Positions 1 through 8,629 of a DNA stretch of 64,000 nucleotides are shown here, in pieces; the stretch's first letter is position 1, and every line of letters begins with the position of its first letter. This DNA comes from Neisseria macacae ATCC 33926 (lineage in GTDB: Bacteria; Pseudomonadota; Gammaproteobacteria; Burkholderiales; Neisseriaceae). Where the stretch lies: NCBI RefSeq assembly GCF_022749495.1, contig NZ_CP094241.1:1922001-1986000 (forward strand), in the 5' to 3' direction. The position numbers and the translations under genes are program-made. The notes beneath the pieces were generated by a model. It ran no database searches and was not told the DNA's origin. It saw only the letters and a program-made list of their open reading frames with translations.

Positions 1-291
1 AGGCTGCTTGGGATCGAATTCCCCACTGACAAACACTTTGGCCGCATCCTTATCCGGACTGATCAGCACTTGCACCTGCATATGCCGCTTCACTGCCTCT
101 TCATCGCGGTGAAGCTGGATGTCGATGTGTTTGCCGTCTTTGTAATAGTCGTCCGTTACCAAATCGGTTGCATGTTCTTTGGCGACGAAGAACATGGCGA
201 CACTGGCAATCACGACGAAAATAGGACCCGCCATCAACACCCACGGCCAAATGTGTTTGTACCAAGGTTTGACTTGTTTTTGCTCGGACAC
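1..291 (-). CDS. fixH: FixH family protein (partial, C-terminus outside window)
   Basis: The reading frame starts with GTG three bases after the ccoG stop, so it is almost certainly cotranscribed with ccoG. The 97 visible residues show a short cytoplasmic start, one membrane segment (about residues 14-38, WPWVLMAGPIFVVIASVAMFF) and the start of a periplasmic domain with the family pattern around DDYYKDGKHID. FixH/CcoH proteins help to mature or stabilise cbb3-type cytochrome c oxidase, which Neisseria uses for microaerobic respiration. The 3' end lies off the left edge. The family call is firm from length, topology and position after ccoG; the exact role in this species is inferred. Confidence 0.85.
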   Translation of the reverse strand, partial: MSEQKQVKPWYKHIWPWVLMAGPIFVVIASVAMFFVAKEHATDLVTDDYYKDGKHIDIQLHRDEEAVKRHMQVQVLISPDKDAAKVFVSGEFDPKQP

Positions 292-294
292 GTT

Positions 295-1806
295 TTATTC
301 TCCGATAAAGGTTGCTTCTTCTTCCAAGATAGTAGGTTTGCCATCTGCTTTGCCGGTTTCGCGATAAGTGAAGGTAAACTCAATCGGATGGCTGCCCTTG
401 TCGGCGTATTCGGGAATGGTGGAAACTTGGACAGGGATGGTCAACGTTTGGCGCGGTGCGATTTTCACGCCGCCTTCCGGCAATCCGGTCAGGGCAATTT
501 CTTCAAAGCCTTTGACTGCCGCAGTCATCACTTGTTCGTTTTCACTATTGTTGATAATGCGCAGGTTGTATGCGTTTTCCAGCCAACCTTTGCTGTTTTC
601 GCGCACCATCACGCCGCGGTCTTTCAAAATATCGACTTCGACCATTTTGCGGGTGGAAAGTCCGACCAAGAAAGCAATAATAACCACCAGCAAAACAGCG
701 CCGTATCCCGCCACACGCGGACGTTTCAAGCGTTTTTTGATGTCGCTTTCAGGATATTCGTGTTCCAACGCGCCTTCGGTCGTATAGCGTATCAAACCGC
801 GCGGATAACCCATTTTATCCATGATTTCGTCGCAGGCATCAATACACGCCGCACAGCCGATACATTGATACTGCAAACCGTCGCGGATATCGATACCGAC
901 GGGACAGACCTGTACGCACATGGTGCAGTTGATGCAGTCGCCCAATCCGCTGTCTTCTTTGTTGGCGGTTTTCTTGCGCGCGCCGCGCGGTTCGCCGCGT
1001 TCGGTATCGTAAGAAATAATCAGCGTGTCTTTGTCGAACATCGCGCTTTGGAAGCGTGCATACGGACACATATGCAGGCACACTTTCTCACGCATAACGT
1101 GGGCAAAGAAGAAGGTCATGAAGCCGTAAAACGCTGCGGCAAACATTGCGCCGCCGCCTGCCACTCCGGCAAACAAGTCGGGAACGAACTGGCGGATCGG
1201 GACAAACCAGCCCGCAAAGGTAATGCCTGTCCACGCGCAGACAAGGAAAATCAGCAGGGCTTTAGTTGCTTTGATGCGGATTTTAGTAAAATTCCACGGC
1301 GATTTTTCCAGCTTCAGGCGTTTGTTGCGGTCGCCTTCGACCAAGTTGTCGATCCAAAGCATGATTTCGGTGTAAACCGTCTGCGGGCAGGAATAGCCGC
1401 ACCACAAGCGTCCGGCAATCGTCGTCCACCAAAACAGCCCGAAGGCGCAAATCATCAGCAGCAGGGCAAGGTAAATCAAGTCGCCCATACCCAACGACAG
1501 CCCGAAAATGAAGAAATGCCGGTCCGGAATATTGAAGAGTACCGCCTGACGGTCGCTCCAGTTGAACCACGGAATCACATAAAACACAAACTGCGTCGCC
1601 AATACGGCGGCTATACGCAATTTGGCGAACCGCCCTTCCGCTTTTTTCGGATGGATGCGTTCGCCTTCGGGATGGATTTGGATGACGCTGGATTTGGGTT
1701 TTGAGGGTTTGGGCGGAGCGGTTTTTGCCGGTTTCTCGGACTGCTCTTTCGAGGCAGCGTTTTTTTCTTCTGACACAGCGTTTTCGGCTTGGTTTTCTGT
1801 TGACAT
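295..1806 (-). CDS. ccoG: Cytochrome c oxidase accessory protein CcoG (RdxA/FixG)
   Basis: A 503-residue membrane iron-sulfur protein. After a charged, Pro/Lys-rich N-terminus come membrane segments near residues 70-120 and 190-230. The CGYSCPQTVY motif (CP motif of this family) lies between them. Two ferredoxin-like clusters follow: CINCTMCVQVCP starting at Cys291 and CIGCAACIDAC about 28 residues later. The C-terminal third is a periplasmic immunoglobulin-like region behind a further membrane helix. CcoG proteins are known as Cu(II)-reducing assembly factors for cbb3 oxidase. It is followed at 3 bp by fixH. A mucDUS lies upstream near 1871-1886. Confidence 0.95.
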   Translation of the reverse strand: MSTENQAENAVSEEKNAASKEQSEKPAKTAPPKPSKPKSSVIQIHPEGERIHPKKAEGRFAKLRIAAVLATQFVFYVIPWFNWSDRQAVLFNIPDRHFFIFGLSLGMGDLIYLALLLMICAFGLFWWTTIAGRLWCGYSCPQTVYTEIMLWIDNLVEGDRNKRLKLEKSPWNFTKIRIKATKALLIFLVCAWTGITFAGWFVPIRQFVPDLFAGVAGGGAMFAAAFYGFMTFFFAHVMREKVCLHMCPYARFQSAMFDKDTLIISYDTERGEPRGARKKTANKEDSGLGDCINCTMCVQVCPVGIDIRDGLQYQCIGCAACIDACDEIMDKMGYPRGLIRYTTEGALEHEYPESDIKKRLKRPRVAGYGAVLLVVIIAFLVGLSTRKMVEVDILKDRGVMVRENSKGWLENAYNLRIINNSENEQVMTAAVKGFEEIALTGLPEGGVKIAPRQTLTIPVQVSTIPEYADKGSHPIEFTFTYRETGKADGKPTILEEEATFIGE

Positions 1807-2032
1807 TTTTCAGTGTTCCTTCGTGTGTTTGCGCGCAGGTCTTTTATTCTGATTACTGGTTTGATTGGTTTTTCAGACGACCTTTTATATGCGTCGGAAT
1901 CATATCATTTGAACTTGACCAAAGCAAAAAGCCCTACTTGGCTTTTATATGCCACCCGTTTTGATTTTTCCGTTGCCCAAGTCTGAAATCAGCGATATTC
2001 AAGCAGTTGCATATAACCGATGATGCTATGTT

Positions 2033-2049
2033 TATAGCGAATCGCTATA
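2033..2049. promoter_or_regulatory. Perfect 17-bp palindrome, possible operator
   Basis: TATAGCGA-A-TCGCTATA is a perfect inverted repeat of 8-bp arms with a 1-bp centre, about 230 bp upstream of ccoG and 275 bp upstream of transketolase. It is not a CREE end and has no T-run, so it looks more like a dimeric regulator site than a terminator. No regulator is assigned. Confidence 0.35.
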
Positions 2050-2137
2050 TCTCTGATAAAAATTTATAAACTACTGTTTCAAAACGGAATAACAGTTAAT
2101 CTCATCTGCTTTGCCTGTTTCAGACGACCCCTTATGC

Positions 2138-2194
2138 GGACAATTTTTAAAACAGGACAATGCGAAACCGATGCCGTACCGGTTTGAAGTTGTC
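2138..2194. repeat. Decayed, internally deleted CREE remnant
   Basis: The segment aligns by eye with the short CREE at 6835-6903: TTTAAAACAGGACAATGCG, then ATGCCGTACCGGTTTGAAG, matching the conserved TTTAAATCAGGACAAGGCG and ACGCCGTACTGGTTTAAAG. The terminal TATAGTGG/CCACTATA ends are gone, but GGACAA/TTGTCC still pair. Similarity was judged by eye only. Confidence 0.5.
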
Positions 2195-2322
2195 CTTCTG
2201 ATAGACGGAAAGGTCGTCTGAAAGCCGCCCATATCCTTGAAAGCCTGCCCGAATCGGGCGATAATCAACGGGATTTTCTTTACCGTTACCGTTTCAAACC
2301 AATACAGCAAGGAAGGTACAAA

Positions 2323-4302
2323 ATGTCTCAACTGGCAAACGCAATCCGTTTCCTCTCGGCCGATGCCGTTCAAAAAGCAAATTCCGGCCACCCCGGCGCG
2401 CCCATGGGTATGGCGGAAATGGCGGAAGTATTGTGGACGAAATTCCTGCGCCACAACCCCGCCAACCCCAAATTCTACAACCGCGACCGCTTCATCCTCT
2501 CCAACGGCCACGCGTCCATGCTGTTGTACAGCCTGTTGCACCTGACCGGCTACAACCTGAGCATTGAAGACCTGAAAAACTTCCGCCAATTGCACAGCAA
2601 AACCCCCGGCCACCCCGAATACGGCTACACCGATGGCGTGGAAACCACGACCGGTCCGTTGGGACAAGGCATTGCCAACGCGGTGGGTATGGCATTGGCG
2701 GAAAAAATCCTTGCCGCCGAATTTAATAAAGACGGTTTGAACATCGTCGATCATTACACCTATGTCTTCATGGGCGACGGCTGCATGATGGAAGGCGTAT
2801 CGCACGAAGCCTGTTCGCTTGCCGGCACCTTGGGCTTGGGCAAACTGATTGTTTTGTATGATGACAACAATATTTCCATCGACGGCAAAGTGGACGGCTG
2901 GTTTACCGAAAACATCCCGCAACGCTTTGAAAGCTACGGCTGGCATGTCGTTCCCAACGTAAACGGCCACGACACCGCCGCCATTCAAGCCGCCATCGAA
3001 GCCGCCCGCGCTGAAACCGGCAAACCGTCCCTCATCTGCTGCAAAACCTTAATCGGCAAAGGCAGCGCCAACAAAGAAGGCAGCCACAAAACCCACGGCG
3101 CACCTTTGGGCGCGGACGAAATCGAAGCCACGCGCAAACATTTGGGCTGGACTTACCCCGCCTTTGAAATTCCGCAAGAAATCTACAACGCATGGAGCGC
3201 GAAAGAACAAGGCGCAAAACTGGAAGCGGAATGGAACGGGCTGTTCGCGCAATACCAAGCCAAATATCCCGCCGAAGCCGCAGAATTCGTGCGCCGCATG
3301 GATAAAAAACTGCCGGAAAACTTCGATGCCTATATTCAGACGGCCTTGAAAGAAGTGTGTGCCAAAGCCGAAACCATCGCCACCCGCAAAGCCAGCCAAA
3401 ACAGCATCGAAATCCTCGCTAAAGAGCTGCCTGAACTGGTGGGCGGTTCTGCCGACCTGACCCCGTCCAACCTGACCGACTGGTCGGGCAGCGTCTCCGT
3501 TACCCGCGACAAAGGCGGCAACTACATCCACTACGGCGTGCGCGAGTTCGGCATGGGTGCCATCATGAACGGCCTTGCCCTGCATGGCGGCGTGAAACCC
3601 TTCGGCGCGACTTTCCTGATGTTCAGCGAATACGAACGCAACGCCCTGCGCATGGCGGCGCTGATGAAAATCAACCCCGTCTTCGTCTTCACCCACGATT
3701 CCATCGGCCTCGGCGAAGACGGCCCGACCCACCAACCCATCGAGCAAACCGCCACCCTGCGCCTGATTCCGAACATGGACGTATGGCGTCCGTGCGACAC
3801 CGCCGAATCGCTGGTGGCATGGGCGGAAGCGGTAAAAGCCGAAGACCATCCGTCCTGCCTGATTTTCAGCCGTCAAAACCTGAAATTCCAAGCGCGCAAC
3901 GAACAACAACTGAACGACATCAAACGCGGCGGCTACGTCATCAGCGAAGCCCAAGGCAATGCCCAAGCCGTCATCATAGCCACCGGTTCCGAAGTCGAAC
4001 TGGCTTTAGAAGCGCAAAAAGCCCTCGCCGCGCAAAACATCGCCGTGCGCGTCGTTTCCATGCCGTCCACCAACGTGTTCGACCGCCAAGACGCCGCCTA
4101 TAAAGCCGCCGTCCTGCCCGAAGGCCTGTCGCGCATCGCCGTAGAAGCCGGACACGCCGACGGCTGGTACAAATATGTCGGACTGAACGGCGCAGTCGTC
4201 GGCATCAACCGCTTCGGCGAATCTGCCCCTGCCGAACTGCTGTTCAAAGAATTCGGCTTTACCGTGGAAAATGTGGTGGATACTGTGAAATCAGTGCTGT
4301 AA
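2323..4302 (+). CDS. tkt: Transketolase
   Basis: A 659-residue thiamine-diphosphate enzyme of the non-oxidative pentose phosphate pathway; it moves two-carbon units between ketose and aldose phosphates. The N-terminal half has the transketolase start (SADAVQKANSGHPGAPMGMA), the GHASML segment and the ThDP/Mg site GDGCMMEG followed by NNISIDG. The central half carries the pyrimidine-binding signature FMFSEYERNALR and the histidine-rich loop THDSIGLGEDGPTHQP. The length is normal for the family. The ATG follows an AAGGA ribosome site by a few bases. A DUS-pair terminator follows at 4320-4366. Confidence 0.97.
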   Translation: MSQLANAIRFLSADAVQKANSGHPGAPMGMAEMAEVLWTKFLRHNPANPKFYNRDRFILSNGHASMLLYSLLHLTGYNLSIEDLKNFRQLHSKTPGHPEYGYTDGVETTTGPLGQGIANAVGMALAEKILAAEFNKDGLNIVDHYTYVFMGDGCMMEGVSHEACSLAGTLGLGKLIVLYDDNNISIDGKVDGWFTENIPQRFESYGWHVVPNVNGHDTAAIQAAIEAARAETGKPSLICCKTLIGKGSANKEGSHKTHGAPLGADEIEATRKHLGWTYPAFEIPQEIYNAWSAKEQGAKLEAEWNGLFAQYQAKYPAEAAEFVRRMDKKLPENFDAYIQTALKEVCAKAETIATRKASQNSIEILAKELPELVGGSADLTPSNLTDWSGSVSVTRDKGGNYIHYGVREFGMGAIMNGLALHGGVKPFGATFLMFSEYERNALRMAALMKINPVFVFTHDSIGLGEDGPTHQPIEQTATLRLIPNMDVWRPCDTAESLVAWAEAVKAEDHPSCLIFSRQNLKFQARNEQQLNDIKRGGYVISEAQGNAQAVIIATGSEVELALEAQKALAAQNIAVRVVSMPSTNVFDRQDAAYKAAVLPEGLSRIAVEAGHADGWYKYVGLNGAVVGINRFGESAPAELLFKEFGFTVENVVDTVKSVL

Positions 4303-4319
4303 ACGGCAGCCATCGCATC

Positions 4320-4366
4320 AAAGGTCGTCTGAAAGCGGAAGATGAAGGTTTTCAGACGACCTTTTT
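4320..4366 (+). terminator. DUS-pair terminator after transketolase
   Basis: Two inverted AGGTCGTCTGAAA copies form a stem around a short loop, and a T-run follows on the plus strand. Confidence 0.85.
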
Positions 4367-4370
4367 CCTT

Positions 4371-4477
4371 TATAGTGGATTAACTTTAAACCAGGACGGC
4401 GTTACCTCGCCTTGCCGTACTATCCGTACTGTCTGCGGCTTCGTCGCCTTGTCCTGATTTAAATTTAATCCACTATA
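4371..4477. repeat. Correia element (short form, 107 bp)
   Basis: The element has TATAGTGGATTAA at one end and TTAATCCACTATA at the other, enclosing the conserved core with GCGGCTTCGTCGCCTTGTCC. It lacks the roughly 50-bp block found in the 157-bp copies. The inner part of the terminal repeat reads TTTAAA, as in the other copies of this window. CREE ends can form promoters and RNase III sites. Confidence 0.93.
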
Positions 4478-4701
4478 AAACCGCCCAAACCGGTTTAACA
4501 AAAATCCAAATACCTATACAGTGGCGCGACCCTTCCTACGCCAACGAAGTTGCATAGAAACGCCTAATAAAGCAGCGTCTGAAGCCCCTCCTATTCCCGA
4601 TAATCCTTTGCCATATCTTGAAAGCCATACCGCTAAACCGTAAAATCACACCTTACCCAATTTGATATAAATTTACATCCAACCCATCTTACCCGCCAAT
4701 T
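4478..4701. other. Upstream region of the LTA-synthase-like gene
   Basis: A 224-bp non-coding stretch between the CREE and the gene at 4702. It should hold the promoter; I did not find a convincing -35/-10 pair or a gene. Confidence 0.4.
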
Positions 4702-6714
4702 ATGATGACCCGCCTTACCGCCTATCGGAAAACCCTCCTCATCTGCCTGATTTTATGGGCATCCATCATCGCCGTTTTCTCCGCCGAACGTTTCTTCATG
4801 CTGCACCATTTCGTTTCAGACGACATCCGCAGCCGTTATTCGGGCGACTTGGCGGCTTTGTTTGTCAAAGGGCTGCTGTTCGACATCAAAATCGCCTCCG
4901 TTGCCGCCGCCTTCCCCTTCCTGATCGGGCTGTTCGGACTGGCTACGCAGAAAACCGCCGCCTTTACCCTACGCCTCCTGCCTACCGTCGCAACCGTCCT
5001 TTTCCTGACCGCCTTCGCCGCCGCGCTGGGCAACTGGTTCTATTACAGCGTTTACGACCGTCAATTTGACGTCTTCGTCTTCGGGCTGGCGGACGAAGAT
5101 ACCCGCGCTGTCCTGAAAACCGTCTGGTCGGACTATCCCGTCATCCCCTGTCTTGTCGCCTTGATTGCCGCAGCTTTCGTTTTCGGCAAAATCTTCAGCC
5201 TCATCCGCCGCCGTACCCGCTTTCAGACGACCTCATGGGGGAAAACCGCTTGGATTGCCGCCATCCTCTTACCCGTCCTCGCGCTTGCCGCAGGCATACG
5301 CGGTTCGTTCGGCAAATTCCCCCTGCGTCAGACCGCCATGCAGATTTCCGCCGCACCGCAAATCAACAAACTCGTTCCCAACGCCCTGACCTCCCTAAGC
5401 TGGGCAATCAACGAATACCGCAACAGCAACGACTTCCACCCCGTCTCCGATGAAGACGGCAGCCGGCTCATCAGCACCCTGCTCGATAAAAAAACTGACG
5501 CCGACTTGACGCAGCTCTTTGCCCAAACCGCCGCAAACGCCGCCGTCGAAAAACACCGTCCCAACGTCGTTCTCACCGTCATGGAAAGCATGAGTGCGCA
5601 TCTCTTGAACATGGACAATCCCGAACGGGACCTCTTGGGCGAACTGGTCAAACACTGGCAGCAAGACTGGGTGTACCGCAAATTCGTTTCCGAGGGAGAC
5701 GGCACCAGCGACACCCTGCACCGCTTCTTCGTCCGCAGCCCGCGCCTCAACCTCAGCCAATCCCTTGCCAAAAACAAAACCTTCCCCGGCAATATGTTCA
5801 AACCCTATCTCGATGCCGGCTACCGCGTCGTCTATATTACGGCGGGCAACGGCGGCTGGCGCGATTTCGACACCTTCCTGCGGCACTTGGGCGTCAACGA
5901 AATCATCGATGAAAACACCCTCAAAACCCACTATCCCGAAGCAAAATCCGACACATGGGGTGTACCCGACGAATTCATGTTCCGTTATGCCGAAGAAGAA
6001 CTCGCGCGCGCCGAAAAAAACGGCACGCCCGTATTCATCATGATGATGTCCGTGACAAACCATCCGCCCTACCGCCTGCCCGCGCCGCATCAGGCGAAAA
6101 ACTTCCGTTTGGACGAACAAGAGCAAAAACGCCTTGCCAACCTCGCCTCAGGCAAAGAGCTGAATGAAATTTTCAACACCTTCCGATACAGCAACGACCA
6201 ACTCGGCCGCTTTATCGGCAAAGTGAAAACCATCGCGCCCGACACCATTATCGCCGCCACCGGCGACCACAATATGCGCGCCATCGGCTATCCCGAATCC
6301 GCCGATGCCGCACTCGGCCACAGCGTCCCCTTCTACCTTTACGTCCCGCAAGCCTACCGCGGCAGCGCCGAATACCATCCCGAACGCGCAGGTTCGCACA
6401 AAGACATCCTGCCGACCCTCTACAACTTAAGCCTGTCCAAATCGCGCTACTACCAAACCGGCTGCAACCTCACCGCCCCGCAACCCGATTCCGCATGGTG
6501 CGGCTACGGCTACAACCCCGAAGTCATCATTACCGAACGCGGTTTCTATCATCAACACAGCAAAGCATTCCACAAATGGGACAACAAAAACATCCAAACC
6601 GCCGAAAGCCGCCCAAGCACGCCGGATAACGAAGACCAAGCCATTATCCGCCGCGCCTCGGCATATACGCCGTTTCTTGAATGGCAGATCAACCGGATTA
6701 TCAGCACCCAATAA
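4702..6714 (+). CDS. LTA synthase family (sulfatase-fold) membrane transferase
   Basis: A 670-residue protein with about five N-terminal membrane segments (residues about 10-30, 50-72, 78-112, 146-168, 183-205) and a large periplasmic alkaline-phosphatase/sulfatase-fold domain. Expected metal and catalytic positions are visible: Glu295 in VMESMS, the nucleophile Thr335 in GDGTSD, and TGDHN at 520-524. LtaS-type enzymes transfer phosphoglycerol or a related phospholipid head group to envelope glycans. The substrate here is unknown; phosphoethanolamine or phosphoglycerol transfer are both possible. Two adjacent ATG codons (4702, 4705) could start it. A DUS-pair terminator follows. Confidence 0.85.
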   Translation: MMTRLTAYRKTLLICLILWASIIAVFSAERFFMLHHFVSDDIRSRYSGDLAALFVKGLLFDIKIASVAAAFPFLIGLFGLATQKTAAFTLRLLPTVATVLFLTAFAAALGNWFYYSVYDRQFDVFVFGLADEDTRAVLKTVWSDYPVIPCLVALIAAAFVFGKIFSLIRRRTRFQTTSWGKTAWIAAILLPVLALAAGIRGSFGKFPLRQTAMQISAAPQINKLVPNALTSLSWAINEYRNSNDFHPVSDEDGSRLISTLLDKKTDADLTQLFAQTAANAAVEKHRPNVVLTVMESMSAHLLNMDNPERDLLGELVKHWQQDWVYRKFVSEGDGTSDTLHRFFVRSPRLNLSQSLAKNKTFPGNMFKPYLDAGYRVVYITAGNGGWRDFDTFLRHLGVNEIIDENTLKTHYPEAKSDTWGVPDEFMFRYAEEELARAEKNGTPVFIMMMSVTNHPPYRLPAPHQAKNFRLDEQEQKRLANLASGKELNEIFNTFRYSNDQLGRFIGKVKTIAPDTIIAATGDHNMRAIGYPESADAALGHSVPFYLYVPQAYRGSAEYHPERAGSHKDILPTLYNLSLSKSRYYQTGCNLTAPQPDSAWCGYGYNPEVIITERGFYHQHSKAFHKWDNKNIQTAESRPSTPDNEDQAIIRRASAYTPFLEWQINRIISTQ

Positions 6715-6728
6715 ATCCGTTTATAGCC

Positions 6729-6762
6729 AAAGGTCGTCTGAAAAGTTTCAGACGACCTTTTT
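6729..6762. terminator. DUS-pair terminator
   Basis: Two mucDUS copies in inverted orientation, only a few bases apart, followed by a T-run. It ends the transferase gene. Confidence 0.85.
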
Positions 6763-6834
6763 GCAAACCAACCATACCCCGGGCACTCCCGGCTTAAAGC
6801 AGATGCCGAACCATACCGTCATAGTGTAGTAAAA

Positions 6835-6903
6835 TATAGTGGATTAACTTTAAATCAGGACAAGGCGAGGCAACGCCGTACTGGTTTAAAGTTAATCCAC
6901 TAT
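6835..6903. repeat. Internally deleted Correia element (69 bp)
   Basis: Both ends are present (TATAGTGGATTAA and TTAATCCACTAT), but only the GGACAAGGCGAGGCAACGCC core remains between them, so about 38 bp of the 107-bp form are missing. It lies about 110 bp upstream of the thioesterase gene that opens the accessory locus. Confidence 0.85.
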
Positions 6904-7015
6904 GAAACACACCTCAAACATCGCACCACATTACATCCGCGCAAACAACGCCTTACCGTTTGGCAGCAAATCCGCTATATAATCTATGCCGCTTGCGCCC
7001 CACACAAGGAACCTC

Positions 7016-7453
7016 ATGAAAAAACACATCTACTGCCGCCACAGCTTTGAAATCGAAGTCCAGTTTTTCGATGTGGACGCCATGCACATCGTCTGGCACG
7101 GCAACTATGTGAAATACCTCGAAACCGCCCGCTGCGCCTTTTTGTCCGCCATCGGCTACGACTACAATGAAATGGCGCGGCAGGGATACAGCTGGCCGAT
7201 TGTGCAGATGAACCTCAAATACATCCGCCCCGCCCGCTTCGGTCAAAAAATCCGCGTCGATATGGACATCGTCGAAATCGAAAGCTGCCTGCGTATCGAC
7301 TACACGATTTATGATGTTGAAACCAACGAAAAGCTGACCCGCGCCTCGACCACCCAAGCCGCCGTTTCGCTTTCAGACGGCCTGATGCAGTTTCAAACGC
7401 CCGGCAGTTGGCTGGAAGCCGTGAAAAGGCATCCGACTTTTCAGGCCGTCTGA
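7016..7453 (+). CDS. Acyl-CoA/ACP thioesterase, 4HBT hot-dog fold
   Basis: A 145-residue hot-dog thioesterase with the 4HBT signature DVDAMHIVWHGNYVKYLE near residues 22-39. The start was placed at MKKHIYC because AAGGA lies 6-7 bases upstream; an in-frame ATG 30 bases earlier has no such site. It is followed by a LolA-like gene, the order seen in aryl-polyene clusters (thioesterase, then LolA-like carrier, then MMPL exporter). It probably releases or edits an acyl chain. Two AG-dialect DUS lie in it (7372-7383, and 7443-7454 across the stop), unlike the genes before it. Confidence 0.85.
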   Translation: MKKHIYCRHSFEIEVQFFDVDAMHIVWHGNYVKYLETARCAFLSAIGYDYNEMARQGYSWPIVQMNLKYIRPARFGQKIRVDMDIVEIESCLRIDYTIYDVETNEKLTRASTTQAAVSLSDGLMQFQTPGSWLEAVKRHPTFQAV

Positions 7454-7500
7454 AACCGCAGCACAAACCCGACATCCGAAACATTCAAAGGAAATTGAAG

Positions 7501-8091
7501 ATGAAAAAAACCATCGCCGCCGCCCTTCTCTCCCTCGCCAGCCCCGCCTTGTGGGCGTTTTCCACCGCCGAACTCGCCCAAACCCTGCAAAAACCGTCTA
7601 ACGTACAGGGCGCGTTTACCCAGCAGCGGCAGTTGAAATCCCTGAGCAAACCGATGATTACCGGCGGGAAATTCGTCCTCATACCGAAAAAAGGCTTGTT
7701 GTGGCAAATGCAAAAACCGTTTGAAACCACCCTGCGCGTGCGTGCGGATGGCATCATGCAATGGAACGGCAGCGCATGGACCAACCCCAACCAAGGCAAG
7801 GTCGGACAAAGTCAGCAAATCAAGCTCTTCCTCGACCTGCTCGGCGGCAACACGCAAGGCTTGGAAAAACAATTCAACCTCGCCCTCTCCGGCACTGAAA
7901 AGCAATGGACGCTGAATTTGACGCCGAAAACCGCCGTTACCCGCCAGATTTTCAACCGCATCGCCATCAGCGGCGATAACGTGGTGCGTAAAATCGAGTT
8001 GGACGAAAAACAGGGCGACAAAACCGTGATGCAGTTCAGAGAGGTGCAAACCGGCAAGCCGCTGGACGATTTCTCCCAGAAAGCCTTGTAA
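7501..8091 (+). CDS. LolA-like outer-membrane lipoprotein carrier family protein
   Basis: A 196-residue exported protein. Residues 1-18 form a signal peptide (MKKTIAAALLSLASPALWA). The mature part has the LolA pattern: QGAFTQQRQLK, then GGKFVLIPKKGLLWQMQKPFE, then a beta-rich half ending in MQFREVQTGKPLDDF. An AAGGA site precedes the ATG. In aryl-polyene clusters such proteins are thought to carry the lipid product across the periplasm together with the MMPL exporter; this locus has that exporter at 23461. It is a paralogue of, and not likely to replace, the housekeeping LolA. Confidence 0.85.
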   Translation: MKKTIAAALLSLASPALWAFSTAELAQTLQKPSNVQGAFTQQRQLKSLSKPMITGGKFVLIPKKGLLWQMQKPFETTLRVRADGIMQWNGSAWTNPNQGKVGQSQQIKLFLDLLGGNTQGLEKQFNLALSGTEKQWTLNLTPKTAVTRQIFNRIAISGDNVVRKIELDEKQGDKTVMQFREVQTGKPLDDFSQKAL

Positions 8092-8629
8092 GCGCCGCCA
8101 TCCGACAGGCTTCCCGAAAGTCCGGGCCGTCCAAATCTCTCGAAAAAACAAACCTGACGGTCTGTTGCCTCCCCCTCTCCCCGTATGAGTGGAGAGAAAG
8201 CAGATTGTCAGAAAACCTGAAAACGGGTCGAGTTTAAGCGGCGTTAATCGGGCATTTATACCCGACAAATGCAGGCCGCGGCAGCGACGGAATTTCAGAC
8301 GGCCTTTTCACCGCAACGGCAATCTTGCCCCCCTTCCCCTGCGGGAGAAAGGGCTGTTGCCAAATCTCAATACAGGCCTGCCTTTGTATCCGCCGGATGG
8401 TGTGCCGCCGCTATTTTTTATTCGGCGATTTCATATACATCTTTGCGGGCACAAGGTTTCGCAGCAAGCCTGCCTGAATGATGAAGGAGAGGCCGTCTGA
8501 AAGTCGTTTTCACGCCGGTTAAACCCTTTCAGACGGCCTCCGTTTCATCCGCCTTACCTTATTGTTCTTTAAATAATTTTACAGAAAAGCTATAATAGCC
8601 GTTCATCGAATAATTTTTGTTAATACATA
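8092..8629. other. Non-coding stretch in the accessory locus
   Basis: A 538-bp region without a convincing gene. It contains AG-dialect DUS, two of them as a hairpin (8489-8540), and C/G-rich patches such as CTCTCC...GGAGAG. A 103-codon open frame here has no family features. In aryl-polyene clusters an exporter gene commonly follows the LolA gene; here it is missing from this spot. Confidence 0.5.
8489..8540. terminator. AG-DUS inverted pair
   Basis: GAGGCCGTCTGAAAG pairs with CTTTCAGACGGCCTC across a loop of about 20 bp. It is probably a terminator; no strong T-run follows. Confidence 0.6.

Larger units (their letters stand above)
1807..2322. other. Intergenic region between ccoG and transketolase
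   Basis: This divergent stretch should carry the promoters of both neighbours. It contains DUS-type motifs near 1873, 2120 and 2213, a perfect 8-1-8 inverted repeat (2033-2049) and a decayed CREE-like remnant (2138-2194). I see no gene in it; the longer antisense reading frame ending here is a shadow of the transketolase gene. Confidence 0.6.

Noticed and set aside
70..1704. Long plus-strand open frame of 544 codons
   Set aside because: It lies fully antisense to ccoG, whose product has clear Fe-S motifs; the plus-strand product is rich in Phe/His/Gln and has no family features.
1909..1922. TTGAACTTGACCAA as an FNR site for ccoG
   Set aside because: It has two mismatches to the symmetric consensus and its distance to the ccoG start is about 100 bp without a clear -10; kept out as too weak.
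8189..8500. 103-codon frame after the LolA-like gene
   Set aside because: Composition is Pro/Arg-rich, it runs through AG-dialect DUS, and no ribosome site or domain is visible.
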